DNA of 64,000 nucleotides from an uncultured Clostridia bacterium (GCA_947630725.1 CANRIS010000010.1:17989-81988); one strand, 5' to 3'; numbered from the stretch's first letter, positions 18,792 to 29,413 are shown. Numbers and translations are program-made. Notes: generated by a model not told the origin, from the sequence alone.

Positions 18792-19586
18792 ATGGATATT
18801 AACAGTATTCTCTTTCCCGTACTCAGTATAGGCGGTATGGGTGTTGTTCTGGGTGCTTTCCTCGGTTTTGCCGCCACTGTTTTCAAGGTAGAGACAGACC
18901 CGAGAGTTCCAAAAGTAAGGGAGTGCCTCCCCGGAGCAAACTGCGGCGGCTGCGGATTTGCAGGCTGTGACGCTCTGGCGGACGCTATCGTAAAGGGCGA
19001 TGCTCCCGTAAATGCCTGCCCCGTAGGAGGAGCAGCCGTTGCCGAAAAGGTCGGCGCAGTTATGGGCGTTGAGGCTGCGACAGGCGAAAAAATGGTTGCC
19101 TTCGTTAAATGTAACGGAAACTGCGAGGCCGCAAAGACCAAGTATGAGTATTTCGGCATCGAGGACTGCGAGATGGAGGCAAATCTTGCAGGCGGCAGCA
19201 AGGAATGCGCATATGGCTGTCTCGGTGACGGAAACTGCGTAAGAGCCTGCAATTTCGGCGCTCTCAGCATCGTTGACGGCATCGCCGTTGTGGATAAGGA
19301 AAAATGCGTTGCCTGCGGAGCCTGCACAAAGGTATGCCCCAAGCACCTCATAGAGCTTATTCCATACAGCGCAAAGGTAGCTGTTCAGTGCAGCTCCAAC
19401 GATATGCCCAAGATCTCAAAGGACAATTGTTCAAACGCTTGTATGGGCTGTCAGATATGCGCAAGAAACTGTCCCGAAAAGGCGGTTGCCATTACAAACT
19501 TCCTTGCGAAGGTTGACTATTCCAAGTGTACCGCTTGCGGCACATGTACGGAAAAATGCCCCACAAAGGCAATAAAGATGATTTAA
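18792..19586 (+). CDS. rnfB: Rnf complex subunit B
   Basis: Ferredoxin-accepting subunit, 264 aa. An N-terminal membrane helix leads to the RnfB cluster domain (PGANCGGCGFAGCDALADAI), followed by ferredoxin modules with CVACGACTKVCP, CMGCQICARNCP and CTACGTCTEKCP. It is the last gene of the operon and is followed by a strong terminator. The sequence does not show whether the complex pumps Na+ or H+. Confidence 0.96.
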   Translation: MDINSILFPVLSIGGMGVVLGAFLGFAATVFKVETDPRVPKVRECLPGANCGGCGFAGCDALADAIVKGDAPVNACPVGGAAVAEKVGAVMGVEAATGEKMVAFVKCNGNCEAAKTKYEYFGIEDCEMEANLAGGSKECAYGCLGDGNCVRACNFGALSIVDGIAVVDKEKCVACGACTKVCPKHLIELIPYSAKVAVQCSSNDMPKISKDNCSNACMGCQICARNCPEKAVAITNFLAKVDYSKCTACGTCTEKCPTKAIKMI

Positions 19587-19620
19587 ACCGCCGTATAGTT
19601 TTATATATAGCATAAAAAAT

Positions 19621-19657
19621 ACGCTGCCTTGTCCGTTTTGGGTGGGGCGGCGTTTTT
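19621..19657 (+). terminator. Terminator of the rnf operon
   Basis: Stem ACGCTGCC (19621-19628) pairs with GGCGGCGT (19646-19653), with one G-T wobble, followed by TTTTT. Confidence 0.85.
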
Positions 19658-19727
19658 GTTTGTAGAAGATAGACAAAAATCTGTCGAAAACGAAAGAAAA
19701 GTTTGTTAAAATTTTTTTAAATAATTC

Positions 19728-19756
19728 TTGATTTTGGAAAATAAAGAGTGTATAAT
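19728..19756 (+). promoter_or_regulatory. Promoter of the S10 ribosomal superoperon
   Basis: -35 TTGATT (19728-19733) and -10 TATAAT (19751-19756) with a 17-nt spacer, in an A/T-rich upstream context (possible UP element at 19700-19725). It lies about 225 nt before rpsJ and is the only strong promoter I see before rplQ. Confidence 0.85.
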
Positions 19757-19982
19757 AAGTACATTAATGTGACATTAAGAGCTGAGAAGCGGAGGTTGCG
19801 GCAGAAATGTCGGTTTTCCGCAGAGCAATGTCCTGTTCATTAAGAAACCGGGCGAGTAGGTCACTGTACAATCTTTACTTATGATATGTCTGCGTCTGTG
19901 TGACGGGGATATATTGTGTAAATGTGTGCAGTCACCACTTGTCGTACTGTTTTTAAAAGTGCGAAAAGGAGGCGACTTTTTT
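19757..19982 (+). other. Untranslated leader of rpsJ
   Basis: About 220 nt between promoter and the rpsJ start with no coding frame. It is long enough for a ribosomal-protein autoregulatory leader (an L4-type control is known for S10 operons in other bacteria), but I could not match a specific known fold; several short complementary stretches exist (for example around GCGGAGGTTGCGGC / GGTTTTCCGC, 19789-19823). Confidence 0.4.
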
Positions 19983-20294
19983 ATGGCAAGTCAGAAAATC
20001 AGAATCAACCTTAAAGCTTATGACCATAAGTTAATCGATCAGGCGGCAGTACTTATTGTAGAGTCAGCCAAAAAGACAGGGGCAAAGATATCGGGTCCCA
20101 TCCCGCTGCCCACAAGAAAAGAGGTCGTAACTATCTTAAGAGCCGTTCATAAGTATAAGTACTCAAGAGAACAGTTTGAGTTAAGGACTCACAAGAGACT
20201 TATTGATATACTGATGCCTACGGCAAAGACCGTTGACGCTTTGACACGTCTTGATCTTCCGGCAGGCGTTGACATCAGAATCAAAATGATCTAA
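19983..20294 (+). CDS. rpsJ: 30S ribosomal protein S10
   Basis: 103 aa from the ATG at 19983, which follows [25 protein letters not shown] and the C-terminal [13 protein letters not shown] are typical S10. In-frame codons upstream of the ATG are leader sequence. In other bacteria S10 also serves as NusE in transcription antitermination. A hairpin (TATAAGG...CCTTATA) and another (GATCGCCC...GGGTGATC) fill the ~100-nt gap to rplC. Confidence 0.97.
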   Translation: MASQKIRINLKAYDHKLIDQAAVLIVESAKKTGAKISGPIPLPTRKEVVTILRAVHKYKYSREQFELRTHKRLIDILMPTAKTVDALTRLDLPAGVDIRIKMI

Positions 20295-20398
20295 TCCATG
20301 TACAATTGGTTTATATAAGGCTTTCTGCTTCCTTATATTGACCTAGGATGATCGCCCGAAAAGGGTGATCCGCTGTAGAGTTTTAGGAGGTGCTTTTA

Positions 20399-21031
20399 GT
20401 GAAAAAAGCAATAATCGCCAAGAAAATCGGTATGACACAGATTTTCACAGAGGCAGGTTTGTTGATCCCCGTTACCGTTCTGGAGGCGGGTCCCTGTGTT
20501 GTAACACAGAAGAAAACCGTTGAGAGCGACGGATACGATGCTATCCAGGTCGGCTTCGGAGAAGTAAAAGAAAAGAATGTAAACAAGCCCACAAAGGGAC
20601 ACTTTGCAAAAGCAGGCGTTGAGCCTAAAAAGGTCCTTAAGGAATTCAGACTGGATTCCATAAGCGAATATGAGGTCGGTCAGGAGATAAAGGCCGATAT
20701 ATTCGCAGCCGGCGACAAGGTAGACGTAAGCGGCACTTCAAAGGGAAAGGGCTATCAGGGTTCTATCAAGCGTCACGGACAGCACAGAGGCCCCATGGCT
20801 CACGGTTCAAAATATCACAGATCCCTCGGCTCACTGAGCTCGGGTACATCACCCGGAAAGGTAAAGAAGGGCAAGAAGATGCCCGGACATATGGGCAGCG
20901 TTTCTGTAACGGTACAGAACATTGAGGTTGTCAGAGCCGATTCTGAAAAGAATTTACTTCTTCTTAAGGGAGCCGTTCCCGGAAACAAAGGTTCTGTCGT
21001 AGTTATCAAAGAGACTGTAAAGTCAAAGTGA
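20399..21031 (+). CDS. rplC: 50S ribosomal protein L3
   Basis: 210 aa from GTG at 20399 (GGAGGTG seven bases upstream); a TTG three codons earlier is unlikely. [15 protein letters not shown] is the L3 N-terminus and the central loop [20 protein letters not shown] that reaches toward the peptidyl transferase centre is intact. Confidence 0.97.
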   Translation: MKKAIIAKKIGMTQIFTEAGLLIPVTVLEAGPCVVTQKKTVESDGYDAIQVGFGEVKEKNVNKPTKGHFAKAGVEPKKVLKEFRLDSISEYEVGQEIKADIFAAGDKVDVSGTSKGKGYQGSIKRHGQHRGPMAHGSKYHRSLGSLSSGTSPGKVKKGKKMPGHMGSVSVTVQNIEVVRADSEKNLLLLKGAVPGNKGSVVVIKETVKSK

Positions 21032-21056
21032 CAGAGACGGAAGGAGGAATAGAAAA

Positions 21057-21677
21057 ATGGCATTAGCAAAAGTTTTAAATATGAAAGGCGAAAAGGTTGG
21101 CCAGATCGAGCTTTCGGACGCCATATTTGATGTTGAAATAAATGAACACGTTCTCCATATGGCAGTTGTTCAGCACCTTGCCAACAAGCGTCAGGGTACT
21201 CAGAGCGCCCTCACACGCGCAGAGGTAAGCGGCGGCGGAAAGAAGCCGTGGAGACAGAAGGGTACAGGACGCGCAAGACAAGGCTCTATCCGTTCACCTC
21301 AGTGGAAGGGCGGCGGAGTTGTTTTTGCACCCAAGCCGAGAGATTATTCTTTCAAGCTTAACAAAAAGGTAAAGAGGCTTGCTCTTAAGTCAGCTCTTAC
21401 GGCAAAGTACAACGACTATAACGTATTCGTACTGGACGAGCTTAAGTTTGACGCTCCCAAGACAAAGGCTATGGTCGATGTCCTTAAAAATATCGGAGTA
21501 AACAAGGCTCTTGTCGTTATAGACGACAATGATAAGAACGTAGTATTGTCCGCAAGAAATATACCTGCTGTAAAGACTGCTTCTGTAAGCACCATCAATC
21601 CTTATGACATCCTTAAGTATGACGCATTTGTTGTGACCAAGGATGCGGTTTCAAAGATCGAGGAGGTATATGCATAA
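21057..21677 (+). CDS. rplD: 50S ribosomal protein L4
   Basis: 206 aa. The extended internal loop [19 protein letters not shown] that lines the exit tunnel is present, followed by the globular C-terminal part. In other bacteria L4 represses its own operon; whether that holds for the leader at 19757-19982 is not shown. It overlaps rplW by one base. Confidence 0.97.
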   Translation: MALAKVLNMKGEKVGQIELSDAIFDVEINEHVLHMAVVQHLANKRQGTQSALTRAEVSGGGKKPWRQKGTGRARQGSIRSPQWKGGGVVFAPKPRDYSFKLNKKVKRLALKSALTAKYNDYNVFVLDELKFDAPKTKAMVDVLKNIGVNKALVVIDDNDKNVVLSARNIPAVKTASVSTINPYDILKYDAFVVTKDAVSKIEEVYA

Positions 21678-21976
21678 TGGCAGATTTAAAATATTATGAC
21701 GTTATATTGCGTCCGGTCATCACCGAAAAGACTATGAACGATATGGCTGATAAGAAGTATGCTTTTTATGTTCATACCGACGCTACAAAAAGCCAGATAA
21801 AAGAGGCTGTTGAAAAAATGTTTGACGGCGCAAAGGTTAAGTATGTCAACACAATAAACCTCAACGGCAAGACCAGAAGAAGAGGCTATGTCTCAGGCAA
21901 GACAGCCGCAAGGAAAAAGGCTATCGTTCAGCTTACGGAGGATTCAAAAGAAATCGAAGTATTCCAAGGTATGTAA
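21677..21976 (+). CDS. rplW: 50S ribosomal protein L23
   Basis: 99 aa, beginning [20 protein letters not shown], the typical L23 block, with the loop [21 protein letters not shown]23 sits at the exit of the tunnel and docks SRP and trigger factor in characterised ribosomes. Start overlaps the rplD stop (TAATG). Confidence 0.97.
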   Translation: MADLKYYDVILRPVITEKTMNDMADKKYAFYVHTDATKSQIKEAVEKMFDGAKVKYVNTINLNGKTRRRGYVSGKTAARKKAIVQLTEDSKEIEVFQGM

Positions 21977-22038
21977 CAGAAAATGACACACACGGGTGCG
22001 TTGTGTACCCGTTCCCCGATATGAAAGGAGTGTAAGAA

Positions 22039-22866
22039 ATGGGTATTAAGAGATTTAAGCCTTATACACCTTCAAGAAGGCAGATGACGGTTTCGGATTT
22101 TTCTGAAATCACAAAATCTACTCCCGAAAAAAGCCTCTGTGTTCACATCAAGAAGACAGCCGGCCGCAACAATCAAGGTAAGATCACCGTTCGTCATATA
22201 GGCGGCGGTACAAAAAAGAAATACAGAATAATCGACTTCAAGAGAAACAAGGACAGCATACCCGCAAAGGTAGCTTCTATAGAATACGATCCCAACAGAA
22301 CGGCAAATATAGCTCTGCTCAACTATGCAGACGGCGAGAAGAGATATATACTTGCTCCCGAGGGACTTAAGGTGGGCGAGACTGTTGAAAGCGGCGAAAA
22401 CGCCGAAATCAAGGCAGGAAACGCTCTTCCTATGAGAAAGATCCCCGTAGGATCCGAAATACACAATATCGAAATGCTCCCCGGCGCAGGCGGAAAGCTT
22501 GTAAGATCAGCCGGAAACGTGGCTCAGCTTATGGCTAAGGAAGGTCGCTTCGCTACGGTGAGACTTCCCTCCGGCGAAATGAGGCTTCTGCCCATAGAGT
22601 GCCGTGCTACCATCGGTACGGTAGGCAATCACGAGCACGAGCTTATAAACATCGGTAATGCGGGTAAGAAAAGACATATGGGCATCAGACCTACCGTAAG
22701 AGGTTCGGTTATGAACCCCAATGACCACCCCCACGGCGGCGGCGAGGGCAGATCGCCTATCGGACGTCCCGGTCCCACAACACCATGGGGCAAGCCTGCG
22801 CTTGGATATAAGACAAGAAAGAACAAGGCCGGCGATAAGTATATTATCCGCAGAAGAAACAGCTAA
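22039..22866 (+). CDS. rplB: 50S ribosomal protein L2
   Basis: 275 aa, full length. [20 protein letters not shown] at the N-terminus and the C-terminal [20 protein letters not shown] with the HPHGGG segment containing the conserved His needed near the peptidyl transferase centre. Preceded by AAAGGAG. Confidence 0.98.
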   Translation: MGIKRFKPYTPSRRQMTVSDFSEITKSTPEKSLCVHIKKTAGRNNQGKITVRHIGGGTKKKYRIIDFKRNKDSIPAKVASIEYDPNRTANIALLNYADGEKRYILAPEGLKVGETVESGENAEIKAGNALPMRKIPVGSEIHNIEMLPGAGGKLVRSAGNVAQLMAKEGRFATVRLPSGEMRLLPIECRATIGTVGNHEHELINIGNAGKKRHMGIRPTVRGSVMNPNDHPHGGGEGRSPIGRPGPTTPWGKPALGYKTRKNKAGDKYIIRRRNS

Positions 22867-22881
22867 TAAGGAGGCCGTATA

Positions 22882-23166
22882 ATGAGCAGATCTATTAAAA
22901 AAGGACCCTTCGTAGACTCTCATCTCATGAAGAAGGTCGAGGCGGAGAACGCCGCCAATACAAAAAATGTTATAAAGACATGGTCACGCCGTTCAACGAT
23001 CTTCCCCAATATGATCGGCCACACGATAGCCGTTCATGACGGAAGAAAGCACGTTCCCGTATATATCACAGAGGATATGATCGGCCACAAGCTGGGCGAG
23101 TTTGCTCTTACAAGAACCTACAGGGGACACGGCAAGGACGCTGACAAGAAGTCAAAGGTTAAATAA
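22882..23166 (+). CDS. rpsS: 30S ribosomal protein S19
   Basis: 94 aa, [19 protein letters not shown] and [19 protein letters not shown] are canonical. Located between rplB and rplV as usual. About 90 nt of non-coding sequence follow before rplV. Confidence 0.97.
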   Translation: MSRSIKKGPFVDSHLMKKVEAENAANTKNVIKTWSRRSTIFPNMIGHTIAVHDGRKHVPVYITEDMIGHKLGEFALTRTYRGHGKDADKKSKVK

Positions 23167-23259
23167 TAACAGGCGCCGTTTTTGTCATCGGACGCTTTAT
23201 GAAAATATTGATACCTTGTATATAGCAGTTAATCGTTTTTTTGAAAGGAGGGCTTTTAA

Positions 23260-23649
23260 ATGGCCAAGGGACATAGAAGCCAAATCAAGAAGGAAAGAAA
23301 CGAACAGAACAGAGAAAAAAGAGCGCATGCTCATGCTCGTTATGTGCGTGTTTCCAGCTCAAAAGCTAAAATAGTTTTAGACCAGATAAAAGGCAAGTCA
23401 GTGGGTGAGGCTATGGCAATGCTCGCATATTCGCCCAGATATGCCGCAGGAGTCATCGAAAAGGTGCTTAAGTCGGCCGCAGCCAATGCTGAAAACAATA
23501 TGGAGCTTGACGTAAACAAATTATATGTTGAAGAAGTAAGGGCAAATCAGGGTCCCACACTCAAGAGGATCAAACCCAGAGCACGGGGCAGAGCCTACAG
23601 AATCAACAAGCAGACATCTCATATTTCTATCTACTTGAACGAGAGATAA
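23260..23649 (+). CDS. rplV: 50S ribosomal protein L22 with a basic N-terminal extension
   Basis: 129 aa, about 15-20 residues longer than usual because of a charged N-terminal extension (AKGHRSQIKKERNEQNREKR) before the canonical ARYVRVSSSKAKIVLDQIKGK. The start has a strong AAGGAGG, so the extension is likely real. The long beta-hairpin tip (KRIKPRARGRAYRINKQTSH) that lines the tunnel is intact. Confidence 0.95.
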   Translation: MAKGHRSQIKKERNEQNREKRAHAHARYVRVSSSKAKIVLDQIKGKSVGEAMAMLAYSPRYAAGVIEKVLKSAAANAENNMELDVNKLYVEEVRANQGPTLKRIKPRARGRAYRINKQTSHISIYLNER

Positions 23650-23661
23650 GGAGGTTTATAA

Positions 23662-24321
23662 ATGGGACAGAAAGTTAATCCGCATGGACTCCGTGTGGGC
23701 ATCATAAAGGGCTGGGATTCAGTATGGTATGCTGACAAGAAGGATTTTGCCGATTATCTTGTAGAGGATAATAAAATAAGAAACTTCATAAAGAACCAGA
23801 ACCCCAACTACAATATTTCCGATATAAAGATCGAGAGAACAAACGACAGAGTTAAAATAACGGTGGCTACATCAAAGCCCGGTATCGTTATAGGAACAAA
23901 GGGCGAAAATATTCAGAAGCTTACGGCAGCAGTACAGAAGCTCACCTCAAAGAAGGTTATGTTGAATATTGACGAGATAAGACGCCCCGAAACAGATTCG
24001 CAGCTTGTTGCCGAGGATATAGCAAGACAGTTAGAGCAGAGAGTTACCTTCAGACGCGCTATGAAGCAGGCTATGAACAAGAGTATGAGATTCGGCGCTC
24101 AGGGTATAAAGACAACCTGCTCGGGACGTCTGGGCGGCGCTGAAATGGCAAGAACAGAGAGCTATCACGACGGTACTATCCCCCTTCAGACGCTGAGAGC
24201 TGACATTGACTATGGTTTTGCAGAAGCAAACACCACTTATGGAAAGATCGGCGTTAAGGTATGGATATATAAGGGCGAGGTTCTTCCAAAGAAAGATAAG
24301 AAGTCCGGAGGTGCTAATTGA
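23662..24321 (+). CDS. rpsC: 30S ribosomal protein S3
   Basis: 219 aa. [20 protein letters not shown]-terminus, KH domain with [12 protein letters not shown], and C-terminal S3 domain [26 protein letters not shown] before the ATG. Its stop precedes the rplP ATG by one base. Confidence 0.97.
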   Translation: MGQKVNPHGLRVGIIKGWDSVWYADKKDFADYLVEDNKIRNFIKNQNPNYNISDIKIERTNDRVKITVATSKPGIVIGTKGENIQKLTAAVQKLTSKKVMLNIDEIRRPETDSQLVAEDIARQLEQRVTFRRAMKQAMNKSMRFGAQGIKTTCSGRLGGAEMARTESYHDGTIPLQTLRADIDYGFAEANTTYGKIGVKVWIYKGEVLPKKDKKSGGAN

Positions 24322-24322
24322 T

Positions 24323-24754
24323 ATGTTAATGCCTAAGAGAGTAAAAAGACGTAAGCAGTTCAGAGGACGTATGACAGGCAAGGCATCAAGAGGCAATGTT
24401 ATTTCATACGGCGAGTATGGTATCATCGCTATGGAGCCTGCGTGGATCCGTTCCAATCAGATAGAGGCAGCCCGTGTTGCCATGACAAGACACATCAAGC
24501 GTGGCGGTAAGGTATGGATCAAGATCTTCCCCGACAAGCCTGTTACACAGAAGCCTGCCGGAGTACGTATGGGTTCAGGTAAAGGCGCTACGGAATACTG
24601 GGTTGCTGTAGTTAAACCGGGAAGAGTTATGTTCGAGATTGCAGGCGTAAGCGAAGAAACAGCAAGAGAAGCCTTGAGACTCGCTGTTCACAAGCTGCCC
24701 ATAAAGTGCAAGATCGTGACTAAGGCGGAACTGGAGGTAAAAAATGAAAATTAA
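24323..24754 (+). CDS. rplP: 50S ribosomal protein L16
   Basis: 143 aa from the ATG at 24323, giving [17 protein letters not shown]; upstream in-frame codons belong to rpsC in another frame. The ribosome binding site GGAGGTG lies inside the end of rpsC. The loop [20 protein letters not shown] is typical. Overlaps rpmC by 11 bp. Confidence 0.97.
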   Translation: MLMPKRVKRRKQFRGRMTGKASRGNVISYGEYGIIAMEPAWIRSNQIEAARVAMTRHIKRGGKVWIKIFPDKPVTQKPAGVRMGSGKGATEYWVAVVKPGRVMFEIAGVSEETAREALRLAVHKLPIKCKIVTKAELEVKNEN

Positions 24755-24947
24755 AGATTATCTCACAAAATTGAATGACAGAACCGTTGAAGAACTGAAG
24801 GCGGACCTTGTTGAGGCAAAAAAGGAGCTTTTTAACCTTAGATTCCAGAATGCCACAAATCAGCTTAACAATACCGCAAGAATTACCCGTGTCAAGAAAG
24901 ATATAGCAAGAATTCAGACCGCCCTTACACAGAAGGCACAGGCTTAA
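24744..24947 (+). CDS. rpmC: 50S ribosomal protein L29
   Basis: 67 aa two-helix protein: [19 protein letters not shown] and [19 protein letters not shown] are the standard L29 blocks. Starts inside the end of rplP with GGAGGT upstream. Confidence 0.95.
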   Translation: MKIKDYLTKLNDRTVEELKADLVEAKKELFNLRFQNATNQLNNTARITRVKKDIARIQTALTQKAQA

Positions 24948-24979
24948 CTTGATCTTCGGTATCTGAAAGGAGGATAAAT

Positions 24980-25234
24980 ATGGAAAGAAATCTTCGCAAG
25001 GTTAGAGTTGGTAAGGTGACAAGCGACAAGATGGATAAGACCATTGTCGTTGCTATCGAAAATAATGTAAAGCATCCGCTTTATAACAAGATCGTTAAGA
25101 AAACCTACAAGCTTAAGGCTCATGATGAAAACAACGAGTGCCACATCGGCGACGTGGTAAGAGTCATGGAAACAAGACCTTTGTCAAAGGACAAAAGATG
25201 GAGACTCGTTAAGATTATCGAAAAGGCAAAATAA
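24980..25234 (+). CDS. rpsQ: 30S ribosomal protein S17
   Basis: 84 aa OB-fold protein; [20 protein letters not shown] and [21 protein letters not shown] are diagnostic. AAAGGAGG precedes the start. A strong hairpin follows at 25234-25289. Confidence 0.96.
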   Translation: MERNLRKVRVGKVTSDKMDKTIVVAIENNVKHPLYNKIVKKTYKLKAHDENNECHIGDVVRVMETRPLSKDKRWRLVKIIEKAK

Positions 25235-25289
25235 TTCCGCATATTTCCGCAAAGGGATATTCTGTATACCTGATCTGCGGAAACGGAAT
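25234..25289 (+). other. Strong hairpin between rpsQ and rplN
   Basis: ATTCCG (25234-25239) pairs with CGGAAT (25284-25289) and, across a 4-nt bulge, TTTCCGCA (25244-25251) pairs with TGCGGAAA (25276-25283); 24-nt loop. There is no T run, so it is more likely an RNA processing or protein-binding element than a terminator. Confidence 0.6.
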
Positions 25290-25329
25290 GACCGTTTTCA
25301 CTTCATTTTTATGAAAGGAGACTATGGCT

Positions 25330-25698
25330 ATGATTCAGCAAGAAAGCAGACTGGTAGTAGCTGACAACTCCGGTGCAAAGGAGATCCTCTGCATAAGAGT
25401 AATGGGCGGCTCTACAAGAAGATATGCCAATATAGGCGATGTGATCGTTGCTACCGTTAAAGATGCAACACCCGGCGGCGTTGTTAAAAAAGGCGAGGTT
25501 GTGAAGGCAGTTGTCGTAAGAACAAAAAAGGGCGCTCACAGACCTGACGGCTCATATATCAAATTTGACGAAAACGCAGCAGTTATAATAAGAGACGACA
25601 AGAATCCAAGAGGTACCCGTATTTTTGGGCCTGTAGCGAGAGAGCTTCGTGAAAAGCAGTTTATGAAGATAGTATCTCTTGCACCCGAAGTATTATAA
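25330..25698 (+). CDS. rplN: 50S ribosomal protein L14
   Basis: 122 aa from the ATG at 25330 ([18 protein letters not shown]); an ATG two codons earlier sits too close to the [15 protein letters not shown] is the almost invariant L14 N-terminus. The C-terminal [23 protein letters not shown] is complete. First gene of the spc-type part of the cluster. Confidence 0.97.
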   Translation: MIQQESRLVVADNSGAKEILCIRVMGGSTRRYANIGDVIVATVKDATPGGVVKKGEVVKAVVVRTKKGAHRPDGSYIKFDENAAVIIRDDKNPRGTRIFGPVARELREKQFMKIVSLAPEVL

Positions 25699-25712
25699 GG
25701 AGGGCGTTAAGG

Positions 25713-26036
25713 ATGAAGTTAAAGAGAGGCGACGTTGTTGTTGTTATCGCCGGAAAGGACAAGGGCCAGAAGGGCAAGATCCTTTCGGTGGACAGAAAAA
25801 ATGACAAGGTCATCGTTGAGGGAATAAACAAAGTAACCAAGCATCAGAAACCCGGCAGAGGAGTCGAGGGCGGCATCATCGAAAAAGAGGCTCCCATTTC
25901 GGCTTCAAACGTAATGTACCTTCTTGACGGAAAGCCGGTAAGACTCGGATATAAGGTTGAGACTGTTGTTGAAAACGGAAAAAAGACTACCGTTAAGACA
26001 AGGATCGCAAGACCGTCCGGCGAACAAATTGATTGA
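25713..26036 (+). CDS. rplX: 50S ribosomal protein L24
   Basis: 107 aa with an N-terminal KOW motif (KLKRGDVVVVIAGKDKGQKG) and the C-terminal KTTVKTRIARPSG. One of the earliest assembly proteins of the 50S subunit. AAGGAGG precedes it. Confidence 0.96.
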   Translation: MKLKRGDVVVVIAGKDKGQKGKILSVDRKNDKVIVEGINKVTKHQKPGRGVEGGIIEKEAPISASNVMYLLDGKPVRLGYKVETVVENGKKTTVKTRIARPSGEQID

Positions 26037-26062
26037 TTTTAAGTCGAAGGGAGGAACTATAG

Positions 26063-26602
26063 GTGAATGAACTTAAAGAATATTATGAAACGCAGATAGT
26101 TGACGCTATGATGCAGAAGTTTTCTTATAAGAACAAAATGCAGTGCCCTAAGATCGAAAAAATCGTTGTCAATATGGGCGTCGGAGAAGGCAAGGAAAAC
26201 GCAAAGTCAGTCGATAACGCCGCAGGCGATATGGCTAAGATAACAGGTCAGAAGCCTATCATCACAAAGGCAAGAAAGTCTATCGCAAACTTCAAGTTAA
26301 GAGCAGGCGCACCCATCGGCTGCAAGGTTACGCTGAGAGGCGAAAAGATGTACAGCTTTGCAAACAGGCTCATAAACATCTCGCTTCCCCGTGTGCGTGA
26401 CTTCAGAGGCGTAAGCCCCGACAGCTTTGACGGAAGAGGAAACTATACCCTTGGCCTCAGAGAGCAGATAATGTTCCCCGAGATCGAGTATGACAAGATC
26501 GATAAAATAAGAGGTATGGACGTTGTATTCGTTACGACAGCCAAGACAGACGAAGAGGCAAGAGAGCTTCTGAGGCTCTTCGGTATGCCTTTCAGAAAGT
26601 AA
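26063..26602 (+). CDS. rplE: 50S ribosomal protein L5
   Basis: 179 aa from GTG at 26063 (GGGAGG upstream). [19 protein letters not shown] and [22 protein letters not shown] are L5 hallmarks. L5 binds 5S rRNA with L18. Confidence 0.97.
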   Translation: MNELKEYYETQIVDAMMQKFSYKNKMQCPKIEKIVVNMGVGEGKENAKSVDNAAGDMAKITGQKPIITKARKSIANFKLRAGAPIGCKVTLRGEKMYSFANRLINISLPRVRDFRGVSPDSFDGRGNYTLGLREQIMFPEIEYDKIDKIRGMDVVFVTTAKTDEEARELLRLFGMPFRK

Positions 26603-26617
26603 TAGGGAGGAGATAGT

Positions 26618-26803
26618 ATGGCAAAAAAATCACTCAAATTAAAGCAGGCGAGAAAGGCCAGATTTTCAACACAGTCATATACTCGCTGCAGAATTTGCGG
26701 AAGACCCCATGCGGTTTTAAGAAAATTCGGTATCTGCCGTGTTTGCTTCCGTGAGTTGGCTTATAAAGGTCAAATCCCTGGCGTTAAGAAGGCAAGCTGG
26801 TAA
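26618..26803 (+). CDS. rpsZ: 30S ribosomal protein S14, zinc-binding (type Z)
   Basis: 61 aa. Four cysteines in [20 protein letters not shown] form the zinc ribbon of the short S14 form; the long zinc-free form is about 90-100 aa. It is in the normal spc position between rplE and rpsH, so it is the primary S14 rather than a zinc-starvation paralogue. Confidence 0.97.
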   Translation: MAKKSLKLKQARKARFSTQSYTRCRICGRPHAVLRKFGICRVCFRELAYKGQIPGVKKASW

Positions 26804-26825
26804 TTTTTGAAGGGAGGTTTTAAAT

Positions 26826-27227
26826 ATGTCAATGAGCGATCCTATTGCAGATATGCTTACAAGAATAAGAAATGCAAATACAGCGAAGCGTAGCACAGTA
26901 GACGTACCTTCTTCAAGGATCAAGGTTGCGATTGCCGATATTCTCACAAACGAAGGTTATATAAACGGCTACGATATTATAGAAGACGGCGTAAAGAAAA
27001 CAATGAAAATAACACTGAAGTACGGTGCAGACAAGAATGAAAAGGTCATTTCCGGCATAAAGCGTATTTCTAAGCCGGGCCTCAGAGTCTATGCGCCTGC
27101 CGAAAAGATGCCCAAGGTGCTTAACGGTCTGGGTATCGCTATTGTTTCGACAAATAAGGGCGTTATAACCGACAAGGAAGCAAGAAAGCTTGGCATAGGC
27201 GGCGAGGTTATCGCCTTTGTATGGTAA
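26826..27227 (+). CDS. rpsH: 30S ribosomal protein S8
   Basis: 133 aa; [19 protein letters not shown] and [26 protein letters not shown] are canonical. In E. coli S8 represses the spc operon. GGGAGG precedes the ATG. Confidence 0.97.
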   Translation: MSMSDPIADMLTRIRNANTAKRSTVDVPSSRIKVAIADILTNEGYINGYDIIEDGVKKTMKITLKYGADKNEKVISGIKRISKPGLRVYAPAEKMPKVLNGLGIAIVSTNKGVITDKEARKLGIGGEVIAFVW

Positions 27228-27246
27228 AATGGGAGGTGCGCTATAA

Positions 27247-27783
27247 ATGTCAAGAATAGGAAAACTGCCTGTTGTCATTCCGGCCGGCGTAGATGTCGTG
27301 CTTGACGAGGGAAATGCTATGACCGTAAAGGGACCCAAGGGTACTCTTTCAAAGACATTTTCTACCGAGATGACAATAAAGGTAGAGGATGGACACATTG
27401 TTGTGACAAGACCCGGAGATCTGAAGAGACATAAGGCTCTGCACGGTCTCACAAGAACGCTTATACACAATATGGTGGTAGGCGTTACGGAAGGATATAA
27501 GAAGGTTCTCGAAATCAACGGCGTAGGCTACAGAGCCGCTAAGTCCGGCAGCAAGCTTACACTTACCCTTGGATATTCTCATCCTGTAGAAATGACTGAC
27601 CCCGAAGGTATCTCAACCACAGTGGACGGAAACAAGATCACCGTTGAGGGTATAGACAAAGAAAAGGTCGGTCAGTACGCAGCCGAGATCAGGGCTAAAC
27701 GTGCTCCCGAACCCTATAAGGGCAAAGGAATCAAGTACAGTGACGAATATATAAGACGCAAGGTTGGAAAAGCAGGTAAGTAA
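27247..27783 (+). CDS. rplF: 50S ribosomal protein L6
   Basis: 178 aa, two L6 domains. [17 protein letters not shown] at the N-terminus and [20 protein letters not shown] plus [19 protein letters not shown] at the C-terminus are the diagnostic blocks. Followed by an 80-nt gap with a GGACGC/GCGTCC hairpin near 27797-27812 before rplR. Confidence 0.97.
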   Translation: MSRIGKLPVVIPAGVDVVLDEGNAMTVKGPKGTLSKTFSTEMTIKVEDGHIVVTRPGDLKRHKALHGLTRTLIHNMVVGVTEGYKKVLEINGVGYRAAKSGSKLTLTLGYSHPVEMTDPEGISTTVDGNKITVEGIDKEKVGQYAAEIRAKRAPEPYKGKGIKYSDEYIRRKVGKAGK

Positions 27784-27863
27784 TTGAGAATATGAGGAGG
27801 ACGCCTAAGCGTCCCTGCGGACAGACAACCGCATATCCTCGCAGAAAAGGAGAGTGAAAGTCT

Positions 27864-28232
27864 ATGATTACAAAGCAGAATCGTAAGGCTGCGAGAACCA
27901 AGAGACACCAGAGAATCCGCAACAAGATCTCAGGCACGCCTCAGCAGCCCAGACTCGCTGTATTCAGATCAAATATGCATATGTATGCGCAGCTTATAGA
28001 TGACACGGTGGGAAACACCATTGCGGCAGCTTCTACGACCGAAAAGGACATCAAGGCTTCGCTTGAAAAGACAAACGACGTCGAGGCTGCAAAGGCTGTT
28101 GGCACAGCTATCGCAAAAAAGGCACTCGACAAGGGTATAGATACTGTTGTATTTGACAGGGGCGGCTTTATTTATCACGGCAAGGTCAAGGCTCTGGCTG
28201 AGGCAGCAAGAGAAGCCGGTCTTAAATTCTAA
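27864..28232 (+). CDS. rplR: 50S ribosomal protein L18
   Basis: 122 aa with the basic N-terminus ([19 protein letters not shown]) that binds 5S rRNA and the C-terminal [34 protein letters not shown] precedes the ATG. Confidence 0.97.
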   Translation: MITKQNRKAARTKRHQRIRNKISGTPQQPRLAVFRSNMHMYAQLIDDTVGNTIAAASTTEKDIKASLEKTNDVEAAKAVGTAIAKKALDKGIDTVVFDRGGFIYHGKVKALAEAAREAGLKF

Positions 28233-28250
28233 TTTGAGGAGGGATAAGTC

Positions 28251-28757
28251 TTGAATAAGAAAATAGATGCTAAGTCGCTTGACCTTAAGGATACTCTTGT
28301 GACCATCAAGAGAGTAACCAAAACCGTTAAGGGCGGACGTAATATGAGATTTACCGCGCTTATGGTAGTAGGTGACGAGCAGGGTCACGTTGGCGTAGGC
28401 TTAGGCAAAGCAAAGGAGATCCCCGAGGCTATCAGAAAGGGAAAAGAAGATGCAATGAAGCATCTTATATATGTAGACAGAAACGATGAGGACAGCCTCT
28501 ATCATGAAATCCACGCATCCTTCGGCGGAGCAAAGATTCTTCTTAAGCCCGCTCCCCAAGGTACAGGTATCATCGCCGGAGGTCCCGCCAGAGCTGTTAT
28601 GGAGCTTGCCGGTATCAAAAACGTAAGGGCAAAGTCGCTTGGCTCAAACAACAAGCACAATGTCTGCAATGCGGTCATCGAGGGACTTAAGACAGCCACA
28701 ACTCCCGAGAAGGTCGCAAGACTTCGTGGCAAGACCGTAGAAGAGATTCTTGGTTAA
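28251..28757 (+). CDS. rpsE: 30S ribosomal protein S5
   Basis: 168 aa from TTG at 28251 (GAGGAGGG upstream). The double-stranded RNA-binding N-terminal part ([20 protein letters not shown]) and the second domain [19 protein letters not shown] are intact. A TTG start for an abundant protein is unusual but the ribosome binding site is strong. Confidence 0.96.
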   Translation: MNKKIDAKSLDLKDTLVTIKRVTKTVKGGRNMRFTALMVVGDEQGHVGVGLGKAKEIPEAIRKGKEDAMKHLIYVDRNDEDSLYHEIHASFGGAKILLKPAPQGTGIIAGGPARAVMELAGIKNVRAKSLGSNNKHNVCNAVIEGLKTATTPEKVARLRGKTVEEILG

Positions 28758-28771
28758 GGAGGAATGTAGCG

Positions 28772-28951
28772 ATGAAGATTAAAGTAGAGCTTGTAAAGTC
28801 GCCCATAGGCGCTATACCCAAGCACAGAAAGACCGTTGCTGCTTTGGGGCTTAAAAAGCTGCACAGCACAAACGAGTTTGAAGACAACGTAGCTATAAGA
28901 GGTATGATAAAACAGGTATCGCATCTTGTAAAGGTTACTGAGCTTGATTGA
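28772..28951 (+). CDS. rpmD: 50S ribosomal protein L30
   Basis: 59 aa: [20 protein letters not shown], then [13 protein letters not shown] and a C-terminal [16 protein letters not shown], all typical of L30. It starts 14 nt after rpsE with AAGGAGG and is followed by rplO, the normal order. Confidence 0.96.
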   Translation: MKIKVELVKSPIGAIPKHRKTVAALGLKKLHSTNEFEDNVAIRGMIKQVSHLVKVTELD

Positions 28952-28969
28952 TAAGGAGGTGTATCCTAA

Positions 28970-29413
28970 GTGAAGTTAGGTGAATTAAAACCGGCTGTCG
29001 GTTCCAATCCGGACAATTTCAGAAGAGGCAGAGGCCACGGCTCGGGAAACGGCAAAACCGCAGGCAAGGGACACAAGGGACAGAAGGCTCGTTCGGGCGG
29101 CGGAGTAAGACCGGGCTTTGAGGGCGGACAGATGCCCCTTTACAGAAGAATCCCCAAGAGAGGCTTTAAGTGCATCAATACAAAGGAGATCGTGGCTTTG
29201 AACGTATCACTTCTGAACGATGTATTTGAGGACGGCGCAACCGTAGATCTCGAGGCTCTTCAGGCAAAGGGTCTTGTAAGCCATCCCAGAGACGGCGTAA
29301 AGATTTTGGGAAACGGCGAAATTTCTAAAAAGCTTATTGTAAAGGCAAACTATTACAGTGCTTCTGCAAAGGAGAAGATTGAAGCGGCAGGCGGAAATGC
29401 TGAGGTGATCTGA
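28970..29413 (+). CDS. rplO: 50S ribosomal protein L15
   Basis: 147 aa from GTG at 28970 (AAGGAGGT upstream). The glycine- and basic-rich N-terminal arm ([20 protein letters not shown]) and [18 protein letters not shown] identify L15. Two bases separate it from secY. Confidence 0.97.
   Translation: MKLGELKPAVGSNPDNFRRGRGHGSGNGKTAGKGHKGQKARSGGGVRPGFEGGQMPLYRRIPKRGFKCINTKEIVALNVSLLNDVFEDGATVDLEALQAKGLVSHPRDGVKILGNGEISKKLIVKANYYSASAKEKIEAAGGNAEVI

Noticed and set aside
19703..19724. Possible Rex operator TTGTTAA... upstream of rpsJ
   Set aside because: Second half is TTTTTAA or TTAAATAA at the wrong spacing; more likely an A/T-rich UP element.
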